DNA from: Datnioides undecimradiatus
Taxonomy: Eukaryota > Chordata > Actinopteri > Lobotiformes > Datnioididae
Direction of reading: 5' to 3'
Assembly (NCBI GenBank): GCA_008933995.1
Contig: WARS01000009.1
Coordinates: 925,501 to 989,500 of the forward strand
DNA: 64,000 nucleotides
The notes under the pieces are model-generated. The model ran no database searches. It saw only the letters and a list, made by a program, of their open reading frames with translations, and was not told the DNA's origin. Position 1 is the stretch's first letter. Every line of letters begins with the position of its first letter. Below are positions 1 to 13,865 of the stretch, in pieces. A program made the translations under genes and the position numbers.

Positions 1-2100
1 TGCGCCACTTAAATGTAAGTAACACCTAAAGAAGCAAACCGCAAACACTGATGTAATTCGATGAAACACTAACAGATTAAAAACAAAAACCTATTTAGCT
101 CCTCCCCAACAACCTGGAATTAAGTAAAGGATGAGTGTAAATCCTGTTAGTGTTTCATCTAACACCTCCGCCTCTGCATCAACAGCTCTGAGTCTGAACT
201 ACCTGCCTACTGTAAACACTAAAGCTGCATGTCAGCTGTATGTCCAACGTGCACACAAAGTAAAATCTGTGACATTTTTGACGAACAATATTTTGGAAAC
301 AGCATTCATAACACAGTTCATCAGGTGGTTCATACATGTTTAAAGATACATTTCTACTGAATGCCTCAGAGTAATGTTCTTTGATGAGAATACCGCTAAA
401 ATGCCATCAGTGTATAGTAAGATTAACAGGTATCATGTACGGTCCTTATAAATATACAAGTGTTCCACTGTAATCTGTAAATGCATAGCAACACCTGGGA
501 AATGTCTGTAATATTGTATGACTGCTTCAATCACAGAGATACTGTGACTTCCTCCGAGAACAAACACCTTAAATTATTCAGTGAATTCTTACATTTAATG
601 CCTCTAATGGTAATTCTGTCCTCGATTCATCATTTCTGTTTGTTTTTCCGGATGAGGAAATTCATATCCAGTGTATTGATATTAAATGGCTAAGCGTATG
701 TGATTATCTTGACTCTTCCAGTTGGCTGGAGGGCTTTTAGTTCTGCGACTCTGCTCCCCATTCATCAGCTAATCACAGGCTGTAAATCTCCGCCGTTCAT
801 TCTAATATCAACACTACCCTCATGCAAAATAGAGAAGCAGTGTTTATGCAGCGGCTCTAATGCCATTGGCAGTCACGTGTCTCTGATTTGAAGATTCATT
901 AGATTATCCCAGGGTTTACACAAGAACAAAATGTCAGATGTATTAAAACATGAAAAGAATTTCTTATTAACTTCAGTGTCGTGCAAAATACATAGAAGAT
1001 ACTGATACATTTTGGTTTTTATAACTTAACTGTTATGTATTCAATATCTCATGTTTGCATTGCGTTTCTACATTTACCAATCTAGTCTATCAACTCTCAA
1101 AAGCCTTTTTAAATACATTATTATTAGCTGCACGTAGTTGCTCAGTAACATGTAGCACTGATGGCTGTTCACACAGGTCCTTCGAATACAACGGGCCTAT
1201 GTGTAGAAAACCCCTCCGTGTCGTAATCCGGTTATGCCCTTTTAAATGGGAGCTTTAATGTAAAAGCATTTGATTTGGAAAAAGCAGGGTTAAAATCACC
1301 TGTTATGTTTTCCTGTAGGGAATCAAGCTGCCGTTCTCTAAGAATAGTGTCCATTAACCTTCTCTCCCTTCGGTTTCCTAATTTCAGAAATCTCTATTTT
1401 TTTTTGGTCTTTCTCCAAAATCTCTACCTCCTCCATATCTTGCATTTTACCTCATAATCGGTTGCTGCTTTCACAATTATTATTTGTAAAAGTTGTTTTT
1501 TTTAAATTGTATTCAGTATAAAATTGACCTATTCGATGAAAATTGTCAATAGTTTTTCTCAACTTGTTACTTTACAGCTTTCACTTATTACAGCTTTTTT
1601 AAACTCAGCTGTTTCTTGTCTAGAAAGTACCTCTCTAAAGCATTGTGTGTACATTGTGCGGCATTTGTCAAATTTGCACAGTAGTGGTGGTCATAGTTGA
1701 GAGCTAATTCTGAAAAATCAGTGCCCTAAACTGATATATATATCGTATACTGAACTGACTGCTAAATGCAAACAGTAACTGCCCGACATTTAGGACTGCA
1801 TAATCAAAGGGGGTGTTTTACTGATGCAAGAGAAGTCTGTATGTCGAGGCATGTCTGCTGTCAATTGCATGCTTAACCCAAATGGTATTAATGCTGTGAT
1901 GATCTGAATGTCACATTGTGTGGAGACATCCTGCACATTTTAAAAACCCAAGGGTGCGTGTAAAGAGCATGCAAAGCACATCGCTTTAAATTAACATGTG
2001 AAATATACTTGTACAGATTCTGTGTCGTGACATTAAGTATATTATTTCTTTGTTGTTTCCATGGAGAAGGCCCTCCTCATCTTTTACTTTCATCACTTCA
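1..2100. other. Gene-free AT-rich sequence
   Basis: Only short open frames without family resemblance; no repeat family recognised. Confidence 0.6.
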
Positions 2101-2111
2101 TTTCTCAACAG

Positions 2112-2231
2112 ACGGAGAGAGGCCACGGCAGCAGTGCGGCAGCAATTCTGCAAATTTATGCTCCAGCGCAGACTTTCAAAGTCTGCAATGAGCACACTGC
2201 ATATCCTGAACAATATCAAGACGTGGACAGG
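2112..2231 (+). other. Exon-like orphan block
   Basis: A long pyrimidine tract ending in caacag (to 2111) precedes about 120 bp that is open in two frames and ends at a gtgagc donor (2232). One frame starts RREATAAVRQQFCKFMLQRR and another starts TERGHGSSAAAI. I do not recognise either as a known family, and no partner exon was found nearby. It could be a real exon of an unseen gene, a non-coding RNA exon or chance. Confidence 0.25.
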
Positions 2232-2520
2232 GTGAGCATGAGGCCTAGTGTATGTGAAGAGCCAATAATTTAATGTAAGCCGCTATGATTGAATCATTAA
2301 ATCAAATGCTCATTTTGTATTCCAGATATATGTTGCATACCTCAAGATCTTTCTGTGAATACCTGAGGGATCCAAGCTCATTATACCTGAGCCATTGTTG
2401 TGCAGACAGAACGAGGTCTGTGCCTTAATGTATTATGAGTCCCATGCCAGTGGAATTCACCTCTAAGAAGTCAATCTCTCTCTCTCTGCACTGCAAGATG
2501 TCAGCATAAATTTCTTTTTA

Positions 2521-2960
2521 ATGGTATCTATGTCTCTTAAAAGCATGGGCTTACCCCTTTTAATTGGGTTTAATTGAACAGTCCAGTGTCCTGCTGTGTA
2601 CTGGAGAATGTATATCAATGTCGGCTTTTAACTGTTTAAAAATGTGCTTAATTTTCATATTGATGACCTGGACACTTTTTAGATGTTAATGAATTTTAGG
2701 GGCCCTGGGTCATGAGACTGACTCAGCACCTCACTAGTCAGGTAAACTTTTGATTCAATTAAAAAGGTAATCAAAAAAAAGGTCAAAATTGCAATAATGT
2801 GGTTTTCATTCAAGGCAACAATATACCCTTTTATAAAAGGTCACCCTTGCTAATGAGGCTAATTAGCATAAACTTGTGTGTCTTCAGAAGCATATCTTAT
2901 GTCCTCCTTAACAGCTACCACTGGTAACGGGGTTAATTAAAAGCCAGAGCCATATTGTTG
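2521..2960. promoter_or_regulatory. Candidate conserved non-coding element with homeodomain cores
   Basis: Complex, non-repetitive, AT-rich sequence with several TAAT/ATTA cores (TTAATTGGGTTTAATTG near 2557, the palindrome GCTAATTAGC at 2858-2867, GGGTTAATTAA near 2931). This texture is typical of developmental enhancers; conservation itself cannot be tested here. Confidence 0.25.
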
Positions 2961-4036
2961 TAGACGGCAGCAGGTCAAGGACAACCAATCTAAACCCAAG
3001 GGCTGTGTGAGATTATGAGAGTAGCTTTGAAATTCTCATTTTTGTTTCCATCAAAAGTATCGAGCCCAGTTAATCAGACCTGCACTGTACACTGGACACA
3101 CAAATATGACTGTACAGACACAAAGGAGTACAAAAAGGCAGAGAAAGGGTAGTAATGGATGAGAGGCAAACCATCTTAAGGCAAAGCCAGTCACCTTTGA
3201 CTTAGCGCTTCTGGATATGACACAACCCACACGGCACAATCAATTCCAATGAGTAACGCACACAGTATTTGAGGGAAAAGTTGACTTTGAAAGCTGGGAA
3301 CCATGAGATTGATGACAGGTCTTCATAATGTTTGTATTCTTTTGCATGCACCTGCTTATAATGATCACTGTGTAATTAATCATTTTAAAGATGTGGCAGA
3401 TTATTGTGTTGGGGGATAGTGCTGGTATCAAATGAGCTTTTTTTAGTAAAGAAATCTCAAGGTGATATTGAAGTGAAAAGAATAAGCTACTAGACATTTT
3501 AGCTGTTTTCATGCATGCATGCATAACGTGAAGAAATCACTTAAAGTCATGAGTTTAATCTGGTTGTATGTTGCTACACAAAACCAGCTCAACCTCTTTG
3601 TCACCTACAAACTCTATCGCCAAACATGAAAAACAAATGTCTTTAAATTCTTTAAAACAAAACAAGCCATCAGCGCGTCCACCGTGTTGATTCTGCTCTT
3701 TAACACACGCACATTTGTCTGCCATGTGCTCTGTATGCTCACGGTGGATGATAGCTCTCTCATCTTTTTCTTCTTTTTAGTATGCACACACACACACACA
3801 GATGTTTTTCACATGTCTAACAAATCGCTGACTGATGATTATACAGCTTTTTATTTTCTCCCTCCTCTTTTTTTTTTTAACAACACACACAGGAACACAC
3901 ACAGTTTTTTTTTTTTTCCTCACCATCTCTCATCTTGTCTCATCTCTTGATCATTTCCAGCACTTCCCCATCTGGACAGACCACGAAACATCAAACAGAC
4001 ACATACATCTGGCCTTGTCATGTTGACATCTGTAGA

Positions 4037-4063
<27 letters not shown>
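4037..4063. repeat. (GT)n microsatellite
   Basis: Uninterrupted GT dinucleotides, followed by a GC-interrupted tail. Confidence 0.95.
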
Positions 4064-4067
<4 letters not shown>

Positions 4068-4694
4068 CACTCTGTCAGTGATGCAGTGATGATTTATTGC
4101 TGCATGTATTGAATCTATCACATTGTCAGAGCACACATTAGGCACAAACGCACACACACACACACCAAACACATGAAGTGAACATGTTAGGTTAAGACCG
4201 AATTGGAGTCGAACAAGAAAAACAAATCCTACATCCTAACTTTAAAAGAAAACAGACTACTTCTGTGGTTTTCAAAGGCTGACTCTGATTTTTCTATCAC
4301 ATTGCTGTTTTGTTTTCTTGTTAGCAACCAGGCACTGGGGACATTTAGTGGTGCGCTAAGATTTAATGACCAGGACACAACATTTTTACAGATTCCAATC
4401 TTTTTCCAATTGCGCTCAAACAAGAATTTTCACATCGGCTGTTACATTTCTCATAATCGCAGGTTGGGCCTGTTGGAGAACTCCTGGTACTGTAGTAACA
4501 AACAAAACTCGTGCCACTAAGAGAGCTTTGTGTTTATCTGGTTGGCTTTGGTTTCATGACAAAAGAGCGGTTTAGCAGAGATGAGAAAACATGTAATTAA
4601 ACTGAGCGAAGCCTGTATACACACAGGACAGGGAATGCCACATCAACCCTTGTTGCCTTTGTTCACAACAGCAAAGTGATATTTGTAGGTCTGT

Positions 4695-4717
4695 ATTACT
4701 GGTACAATACCAGTAAT
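4695..4717. repeat. Perfect 10-bp stem, 3-nt loop inverted repeat
   Basis: ATTACTGGTA, loop CAA, TACCAGTAAT. Both arms match exactly. Confidence 0.9.
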
Positions 4718-7700
4718 CCTACAGCATGAACTACATACATGTAGGCATTCAGATAGTCCATGTTACACATGTGAGACAAGTTGAATACGGTGTGATGTGG
4801 TAAAGCAGCAAACCTCGCGTTATTATTACAGGAATGACTGTGTTCAAAGCCACAAAGAGATGTTTACAGATGTTAGTTTGGGGAAAAGTATAACCGGCAG
4901 AGATAGGTACTCCAAATGTGGGTATGTGTATTGACATTCGAACAGCTTTTGCCAATTGGAATCAAGAGGTTCACTGCAATGTCTTTATGCATTTCTGAAA
5001 AATAACATTACACAACCAAGGCAGGTTGCTTGCATTACTCTGAAAAATACAACTCAATAAGGCTAATGTCTTCAGCCGACTGAGTCTGCGTTGACAGTAT
5101 TACCAAGAATAGACACTAAGGCAGCAAAACGTGCTGAGATCAAAAGACGTGTATTAGACAAGCAATGACCAGACTGCAATCCACAGCAGCCTGTTTAAGA
5201 CGACGAGCAGACCTGCCACAGTAAATGAAAACTTGGATATTTGTTGCTCTTGTTTTTCTTTGCTCTTACTCATGGCAGCCTGCTGCTTCCAGTCCAGTAG
5301 ATTTGGTCTGTAACTGCACCATCTATGGTTTTAATTAGATACAAACCAATTTCATCCTCACCTCAAACACAAGGTAGGTTGGCTAAAATAAAGAAGTGCA
5401 CAATCTGTTCTCGTTCCTACTCCTTCTCAGCCTTTTTCCTGTCTGCCCCCTCACCTTTCTTTTCTTAGCTTCGATACAAATACATGCAAATTGAATATTT
5501 CTGTCATTGGTGCCTGTGTGTTGAAGCTCTCTCCCACAGCCAGCACACCAGGCTCTCTGTTGTGGCTTTCAAAGTTATGGCCAGCAGTAAAAGCCAAACA
5601 ACCCTGTTATTGCTGTGTTCCTCAGAAGAAACATTTATGAAGGTGGATTCATGAAGTGGCTGAGCTTAGATGAGCCAGTTATTGTGTTCTCTTTGTCTTG
5701 TTTTAATGCTCATTGTTGGCATTTTGTTGTTATTTGGTAGCATCTTGTAAAGTGCAGCGGATAAGATCTAAATGTTAAATATATACAGACAAAATCAACA
5801 TCCCTCAGTTTTGAGAAAAAAAATGAAGATATATACCAAAGTGCCAGAAGCAAAGCTGTAAACGACAGATGCCATCAGTTTCTTCTGGCCTAATTTTGGA
5901 AAACTGAAGCTTGGCTATCAAATTCGTTATTTTAACAGTTCAAACAGGTACACTTCAGGTAGTGTAATTTGGATTTCTACACCCGTTTGCTCTTTAACAA
6001 TGCATCTTTATAATGTATAATTTATGGAAGAGAGGTGGCACTGAAATTGTGTTTGAGGATTTATGTTTAGGACTTTAGGAATTTAGAGTAATAACAGAGA
6101 TAAGTAGCAAATAACATACATTTGAGAATCTGGAAAAAATGTGTTTGCAGTTAAGCTTGACGATTGTTTCACTGACTTTCTCAGCTGAAGACTTTCTGTT
6201 GTTTGACTGATGCATTTGTCATTTTAGCACTGTTGCCACCTTGCATGCAGCATCAACAATCATACAGAAGAAAGTCAACCACAGAAGAAAACTTATTTTC
6301 TCCACCGGCTGCAGCCACTGTGGGTTTACTGTATCTGGCCAGAGAATGCTTCATATCAATGACAGGTGCCTCCAAATACATGTGCATAAAGGTTTGTATA
6401 TATCTGTGAGAGAAAATGACATTTGTTTTCCTATAAAAGCTTTTTCATTATGAAATAAAGTAGGCATTTTTTCCTAAATAATTATGCTCCAGTATTGTCT
6501 ATCTGGTTCATTAGTATTTTTCCACACACAGTTCCAGATTGCTGGTTAAAACAGCAAAGTGGCAGGCAGATTTCAGACTCCACCTCACCAGCGTGGCTGG
6601 CAAGCTAAAAAGTTCATTTTACAACCCTGCAATTCACCGCTGAATGAAAAAAGATGTTATCTATTACCAGGGATTGTTCAAAGTCGTTCCGTGAAATGCA
6701 GGAAATCACAAAGTGAAATGGAAATAGACAATTTAGGTTGGGTTGAAGTGGGTACATCAAAAAGTAATTTACATGACACCATCTCAAAACAACACCTTGA
6801 ATGCACTGAACATCAGATTGGTGATGCACAGGATTGACACAGAGTGAGTTTATCCTTTCATATCATTTTTTTTTCTGTCATAATATCAGCATGGAAATCC
6901 TCTGATGGGTTGATTTTGAACTTGGCCACCCCCTGTTATCTGCCGTCTGTCGGATGCTTGCTGGGAGAGAATGAGAGTGTGTCAAGTGTTGAACATGTTG
7001 AGGCACAGCCATGCCCATGTTGTTCAGAGCGTAGTTTGAACTCTGTGCGCAGTCACAGCTGGAGTTTCCTCAAGAAGCAAGGTTGCTCAGTTAGCCAGAC
7101 CGCTGTCATCAAAAACCTATGCCTTCATGTTACAGCAATCCCTCATGTTGAAGTCTGTCATTTGTACTGTTTGAATAAAAATAATGATATTTACCAATTT
7201 AGACATCCTAAAATATGAGACTGTCTTTGAAAGACATGAGCTATATTTCATCTTTATTACCCTGCTGGTTGTACACCACCATAGATCATGAAAAAGATGA
7301 AAAAAACATGTCATTTTTTTTATATTTTATATTATATAAAGTGTGCACAAATTGTTTAAACGTCGTACTAAATAATAACACATTAAAAAAATCAATGTCA
7401 CGAGCCAGAACCTCTCTTTGCACTAACAACTGGGATGCCAAGTAACATCTATAAATAAATAAATAAATAGTTTCAAAGGAAGCCATACTGATATAGTTGT
7501 AGTAGTGCAGTAGTGCAGTTGTTGCAATAGTCACCATCTATTGTTAGCTCTGTTTAGGTCACCACCAACATCTGCAAGCTCCACTGTGTTCACCAGCTTG
7601 TTCCTAATTTGGTCTGTCTGCCGTTTACTGCTGGGAAGGTGAGCTGAGCTGTTTTAACTGCAAAAAGCTGCCAGTTGCCACTTGGAACAAGCGTATTTAC

Positions 7701-8099
7701 CTACACACATATAATACAGTCACACACACACACACGTATACTATACATAGATATAGTGATATTAACCAATCTGTCCTGCAGCAGCATGGAAACAAGAATG
7801 ACTGTGTCAAAAGACGTCACACAGAGACATGCGGGCAGTTCTCATCCATATTAAATACTCTCACTAAACATGACATTTCAATTTAGATTATTCTAAAAGC
7901 ATAAAAAACAGATAAATAATTTAAAAAAAAAAAAGAAATATATCCAGCATGTTAAACAACTGGAGGAGCTCTGCGCCATCAGTCATTGCTGGTCTGCTGC
8001 ATGTGCACCTACACAGTAAACCATAAGGCAGATTAATTTTCTAAGATTAAGGTCTTATGCAAAAGAAACAATGATTGTTCTCTCAACTGATATGTACAC

Positions 8100-8660
8100 C
8101 ATACAGGGTAGCCATATGTTAAATCATCTTGGCAGGAATTTTTGCCGTGTCGCACGAGACAGGATCATCGTTCATTATGACGAAACATGTTTGGCTCGTG
8201 ACAGACCAGAGGCTGTGGAGCTGCGAGGAAAATAGCAGCAGAAAGGCTTTGAAAGGCGAGTTGACGTTAAACATTACATTTTACTAAATGTAAAAATAAA
8301 TAGATCAACAAAATGTTCCCCATATATGTCCTGTAGAATAGCAAGTGAATCTATTTATGCATTTTGATTTAATTTGTTTAGCAATTTCCTCATTACAAAA
8401 TGGCAGAGCGGGAATAGCAAAGAGAAAGTGCCGGGCAAAGTCATGCACCTTTACCTAAATCATTAGTTTCTGGCTGTAAAAGACATACTGAATGTTTAAC
8501 TGAGGGAGAGAAACATTTATTTTAAAATGCATGCGTTTTATAAGCTCTAATGGCTGACAGCAAACATTTATTATTGATATAGCCAACTGCTGCTACATTA
8601 ACCTATCATCTGCACATCTGTCAATATACCTTTCACTTCGTGGATAACAAAGCATAAGCA
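8100..8660. promoter_or_regulatory. Candidate conserved non-coding element
   Basis: About 500 bp of non-repetitive sequence with mixed composition, including CTCATTACAAAATGGC near 8389, TAAATCATTAG near 8456 and the octamer-like AAAATGCATGCG near 8524. No ORF of note. Texture resembles a developmental enhancer; inference only. Confidence 0.25.
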
Positions 8661-11600
8661 TACTGTGAAAAACAACAGGACAGGCTTGAAGTCAGTCCAC
8701 GGGAATCTGAGATGCCGAGTCACAGTTTAAAACATCTGATGCTTGCTTGAGATGGGTAGGAGGGAATGATTAACATTGTCAACAACTGCATTGAGATCTA
8801 TAGCTAAAACAGCAGAGTCATTCATCATGTTAGGAAGAGCTGTCTCGGTGCGATGAAGAGCTCCGCAGCCAGACTGAAGCTTCTTAAATCACTCGATATA
8901 ACTAAACTCAAAGTCTTTGTATTTTTGACTTGACATAACAGAAGAAATTGGAGACACAGCCAGATGTGTATATTTTGAAAGGGCAATCTATCTTCCTTTG
9001 TCCTGTTTGTGCGCTTGTGTATTAGGCATTGGTTCTTTAAGGTGGACTCTTAATTTGGTAAGCTAACGTCTTAGCTAACTTTTGTTCGGCAGCCATAACA
9101 CTTACAATAACACACTAGAATCAAGGTTTTCTGTAAACAGCTAGATTACATCTTCACATCACTGTTTTTGCTTATTGGCAGCATTAAGGGTATTATAAAT
9201 AGTATTAATACTTTTTACTAGGTGAACATGTGTAACATCATTTACAGCTTAGGTGTTAAAAAGTTTCAGTTTCACCTTGCTACCCTACTGTGCAACCTTC
9301 TGTTTGTTTGTTTATGATTCCAGGAATTGTAATTAACTTGGCTAAATAGCATCTGAGAACCGGATTCCATGTTTGAGTAATTCTTAACATGATTAATGTT
9401 TAATGCTTTATAATAACCATGATTAATGCCTTCAGCACAGGATTCAATCTCTCTACCACAACGTATTAGAAATGTGCTTTAACACATGCACCCCGCACAA
9501 ACACACGCACACACACCATATGGATGTTTTGCACAGACACACATATGCGCTTTCATTTACTTCCAGAACATACACGACAACACACAGTAACTCATTTATA
9601 TGTGCACTGCGTGTAATCAATCTTTCCTAAAGATTTTTCATATAGGATTGTAGAGCACTAAAACCAGCTCAGATCACAGGCTGCGTAACTGGCAGCTGAC
9701 ATCACAGCGTGTTCATAAAATGGTACCTGACTCCAGGACCAATTCATACCATTTATGAAGTGTTGTAAAGAGTGAGAGATGTTAAGAGGCTAAGCTCAGG
9801 AGCACTGACAAATTTCTTTTGTTTTCAATTTTTCGCTTCTCCACCTCTTGTTGCTTTTCATGTTGTGTGCGCGTCTAAAAGCAAATGAAAAACTGGCCTT
9901 TTTTCCCTTTAATTCTCCTCATGTTATCCTGCACATTTTCCTCCTGTTCTCCCCTCTTTCCTTTTTTGTCCATCTCCTTTGTCTCTCCTTTTATTTTGGC
10001 TGTGTGAACAGCTCTGTCAGTTCAGTACAGCAACACATGCGTGGTTGTTTACACTAATCCTTGGAGAGCAGCTGGCAAGAACTGAAACTGGTTCAGTTCA
10101 GATTTAGTTTCAACGGCAAAGCGACTTCTTCACATTTAAATAAGCAAATCATGAGCATCTTTTAAAGTGATTCCACGTCTTCTGGCATAATCGCCTTAAC
10201 GCCAAAATGTCTCCATCATTTGTACATCTGGAAAGGTCCATCTCACAGGGTCCAAACTGCTGTGGACACAGTGTGTCTACCAGCATCTGTTCTAACTATG
10301 ACACTGGAATGATATCCTGACATTTTCAGTGTACTTTCAGAGGTGACATATTTGCCTTGTAAACCATAAGTTGTATAATGTGACCTTTTCTTTTTGGCAT
10401 ACAGCTCAGTTTGTTGTTCTATCAATAACAAGTGCTGTCAGAGCTGTGTGCCCGCAGGCCTATGAGGTACAGTAATACTCTTCTGATAATGCCTGTCTCT
10501 GTCCCGTGGCTTGGCTGTCTTTTTATTTGTTTGCCTCTGCTTTGTTTCTCTCCCCCTTTATCTCTCCCCGCTCCCCTCCGCTCTCAGTTATAATTCAAGC
10601 CTCATCTTAGCCTCAGAAATTAATCTGAACTTTCCACAATGAGCTTAGATGGCATTACATATGCAAACAAAAGTCTGATATTAAAAATCCAGCTTTGCTG
10701 CAGAGGGGGCGGGGAGGAAAACATTGTATTTATTTTCAGCAATACCCTGTTGATTCACATATGAAAATACTGGATTTATATTTGGGGAAAATGAAATACT
10801 TATGTTTTATGGCTTACAATCTGTGAACGGATGCCCTGGTGCTGGTACTCATCTCTCCCCTCTTCTCCTCTACACATTCCCGCTGTCTGGCAGAAATGAA
10901 TCTCATGTGATGTCCATTTTAAATAAAACTTACGATAATGGCCACCAGCTCACAAAGTTATAAAGAAATACAATTCAACTCACCACAGGTAAGTGAAATC
11001 TTGTGAAAATGGTTGTTTTTTGGTTAATGATGTGATATTTTATGAACACAATTTAGACACAACTAATGTAAACATTACATACATTCCTTTATCACAAACC
11101 TGCATGTTTGAATAACCATCAGGAGATTAAGAAAGCTATCACTCTGACCATAAAACATGACGTAGATCTCTGCTCCCTGTCGTTACTGTCACTGTCATCA
11201 GACGTAGACCCTTCAGGGCAACCAAGGCTCTTAAATTTGGACAGAAATCAACCACATCGGTTGTGGTAAATAGGCAAGATCATATCGTACATGTACCTGT
11301 ATATCACAGCTTATGTCACATCAGATGCGAAGACCAACCAAGCAGAACTGAAAGTGAAAACATCTAGCCATGAGTTGCTCATGAATCAGTTTAAGGGCAC
11401 GGTTATCAGTGAGAGCATTTCCTTCTCTATGCACAGTTTCCAACTGCAACCTTACCTTGTAAACTCCAGAACATGCTGTGTGTTCACTGCTTTTTGGTTT
11501 GGATTCCCATTTGTGTTGACTACTTACAACTTAAACCATTTTAATGAGTACAAAATCTGCTTTTTAATGACATATCATTGCACTTTTTTATACGTGATGG

Positions 11601-11740
11601 AATACTGGCACGTGGGTCTGTAAACAGGGCGGTTCATGACTTAGTAATGAAATGAAACTCAACAGGAAATTGAATCGGAAGGGCGCAGCGCTCACCCCAC
11701 TCTCAACTAGATTACGGTTAGAGGGGAAGAGAGAGTTTGC
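8661..11740. other. Gene-free region
   Basis: No exon recognised. Includes a TAACGTCTTAGCTAAC-type motif near 9063 and an enhancer-like stretch at about 10590-10960. Confidence 0.55.
10590..10960. promoter_or_regulatory. Candidate conserved non-coding element
   Basis: Contains TTATAATTCAAGCC, AGAAATTAATCTG and the octamer-type CATATGCAAAC (near 10658), then a G-rich run GAGGGGGCGGGGAGG near 10703 that suits SP/KLF factors. No coding signal. Confidence 0.22.

Positions 11741-11742
<2 letters not shown>

Positions 11743-11782
<40 letters not shown>
11743..11782. repeat. (GT)20 microsatellite
   Basis: 40 bp of uninterrupted GT. Confidence 0.97.
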
Positions 11783-11783
<1 letters not shown>

Positions 11784-11981
11784 TGCTCAGTTGTGTGCAC
11801 AAATGTATGCGCTTGTGTCTGGCTGATTAGTTCTTGGTGCTAATGCATTTATAACCATTAGCCTGAACGTCCATCGATCACAGCCAACATATGCAAAATT
11901 AACATCAGAGATCTGTGCGTGTGTATGTGCATGAGTTTGCCTTCATAGCTTTGTGTTTGTGGCTGTTTTTGCCCTTGGCGC

Positions 11982-12004
11982 TGTGTGTGTGTGTGTGTGT
12001 GTGT
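11982..12004. repeat. (TG)n microsatellite
   Basis: About 23 bp of TG dinucleotides. Confidence 0.93.
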
Positions 12005-13437
12005 TTTATCTTTAATGATTGTGCTCAGGATTGTGCTTAGAAAAGTGAAAGTAGGGAAAAACATTTATCCATTAACAGCATCTTCCCACGTTTCCTAATC
12101 AATCAGTTCGTTTGTTCATTAGTTGTGCTGCCCTGCACTCGTGGTTGTATTTTGTGCTAGATAACGTTAAGAGAGTAAAATAATGTTTTCTCTGGGGCCT
12201 GACACGACGAGCCCTGCTAAAATACTTGGTTTACTTACTCAGTGTGAGCTGGCAGGGCTAAATAAGTGCCTGCTTTAGACAGATTTCACCCCCAGAGGGC
12301 TGTACAACAGATGATTGACAGTTCTTCTCTTCATCTTAAATCTTATCTATACCTGACTGGATGAAAACATCACATGCTGGGCCGTATTTGGTTTTTGTTT
12401 CTAACTCTCAAAGTGGAAAATCATGGCCGCTGTTAAAGTTCCCATCAACTATCCACCAAAGTCAGTTTCTGAATACACATTAGAGACATGAGCTATGCAG
12501 TTACACAAACAACCTTGAGTTGACATCCATCACAGTCCAGGTCCTTTCATTTCCATGGGTAAATTTCAAACACTTTAACAATTGAAAAGATTTCTGCAAC
12601 ACCAGATTTATTTAATGTTGAGAGCCTGGAGACATAAAGACCCGCAGAGTCTGTTTTGGCTTGTGGGTGTATATGAACAAAGCCAATTTACACTCTAATG
12701 TTCTACGTACAAACAGGCTGAATGCAAGCAGGAATGAAAAATCCACTTTCACTGACAACCACCACCTATACAAACACAAATCTGAGTTTCAGAGAAAGGC
12801 AGGCTTCTCCTCATTGTCACGTTCCTGATGTATATATATATATTGTTTGTTTGTTGTTTTTGTTAATCGCATCTTATGTTGAAAGGGCGTGAGTTTTTCT
12901 GTGTTTAACATTCCAAACAGTCACCAAGTTTGAACAGTTCCTACATTCTTACACCTTTGTTTAATGCTGCTGAAGACAATCGACAGGGTTGTACGTTGGC
13001 GCATTCTGAAAATCTTTATGTGGTCTTATTTGCGCGAGTAACGTCCTCCTCGCATTTCCTGAGACTTAAACCTGATTACAATATGAACACAAAAATGAAG
13101 TGTTGCTTAAACTTAATTTTAACAGTTTAGATCACAAGATGCAAAGAAACTGTCAACTTGCAATGAGTGTGTGCTTGAATCAATGTACCTGTATAGACCA
13201 TACTTTGCATTAACCCACTTTGGCATTCAAGAAATTGACTTCTTGTGCTCCTTTGCTCTCATGCCATCCTCCTTTCCTCTGCCATGAAAGAGTTTTGTCC
13301 TCAGTAAGCCCTCAGTCCAATCGTTTTAGCAACAGACACTCTCCCCAGCGCAGCATAGATTACCTCACTAAGAGTAAACAAAAAGCTCTGTGTCTTCTCC
13401 ATCAGACCAACAATCCTAGCTAGGACCGAGGGATTAT
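12005..13437. other. Gene-free region
   Basis: Nothing coding recognised; a short TATATATATAT run occurs near 12831. Confidence 0.55.
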
Positions 13438-13439
13438 TC

Positions 13440-13865
13440 ACTGAAGGATAGACAGCGGGGAAGAAGGAGCGATGGAGACAGAGAAAATGAGATGTCGTAG
13501 AAGGACATAGAGAGAGTGCGAATAGCAGACAGAAAAGTTAAAAATAAAGCTACGGAGAGCAAAGGAGACGTGAAGGGAGGAAAATAGAGTAAGGGAGTGG
13601 AGAGGAAATCTGTGGCGGTAATCCCTACGATTCAAGGCTTTGGACACTCCATCATGGATGCATAGACGGGAGTATGGACAGAGGTCAAAGGACGGATGAA
13701 TGTGGGATAAAGTAATGGATGAGTGGAGGGAAAGAGGGAGTCATAAAGGAAGATCGGGGTGTAAAGGCAGGCCGAGAAAGGGGAATAAAATGAAAGATGG
13801 ATGGATAAAGGTAGAGAGAGGGGGTATTAAACAGTGCTTTAGAGAAGTGGATAGGGGCCAAAGGA
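13440..13865 (+). repeat. Polypurine-rich low-complexity tract
   Basis: More than 400 bp dominated by A and G on the plus strand, with degenerate GATGGA/GGGAGAGA units. The overlapping 75-77 aa open frames are artefacts of composition. Confidence 0.75.

Larger units (their letters stand above)
2961..8099. other. Gene-free region with microsatellites
   Basis: Holds (CA)n at 3785-3800 and 4151-4165, (GT)n at 4037-4063, a perfect small hairpin at 4695-4717 and an (AAAT)n tract near 7450-7468. No coding exon recognised. Confidence 0.6.
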
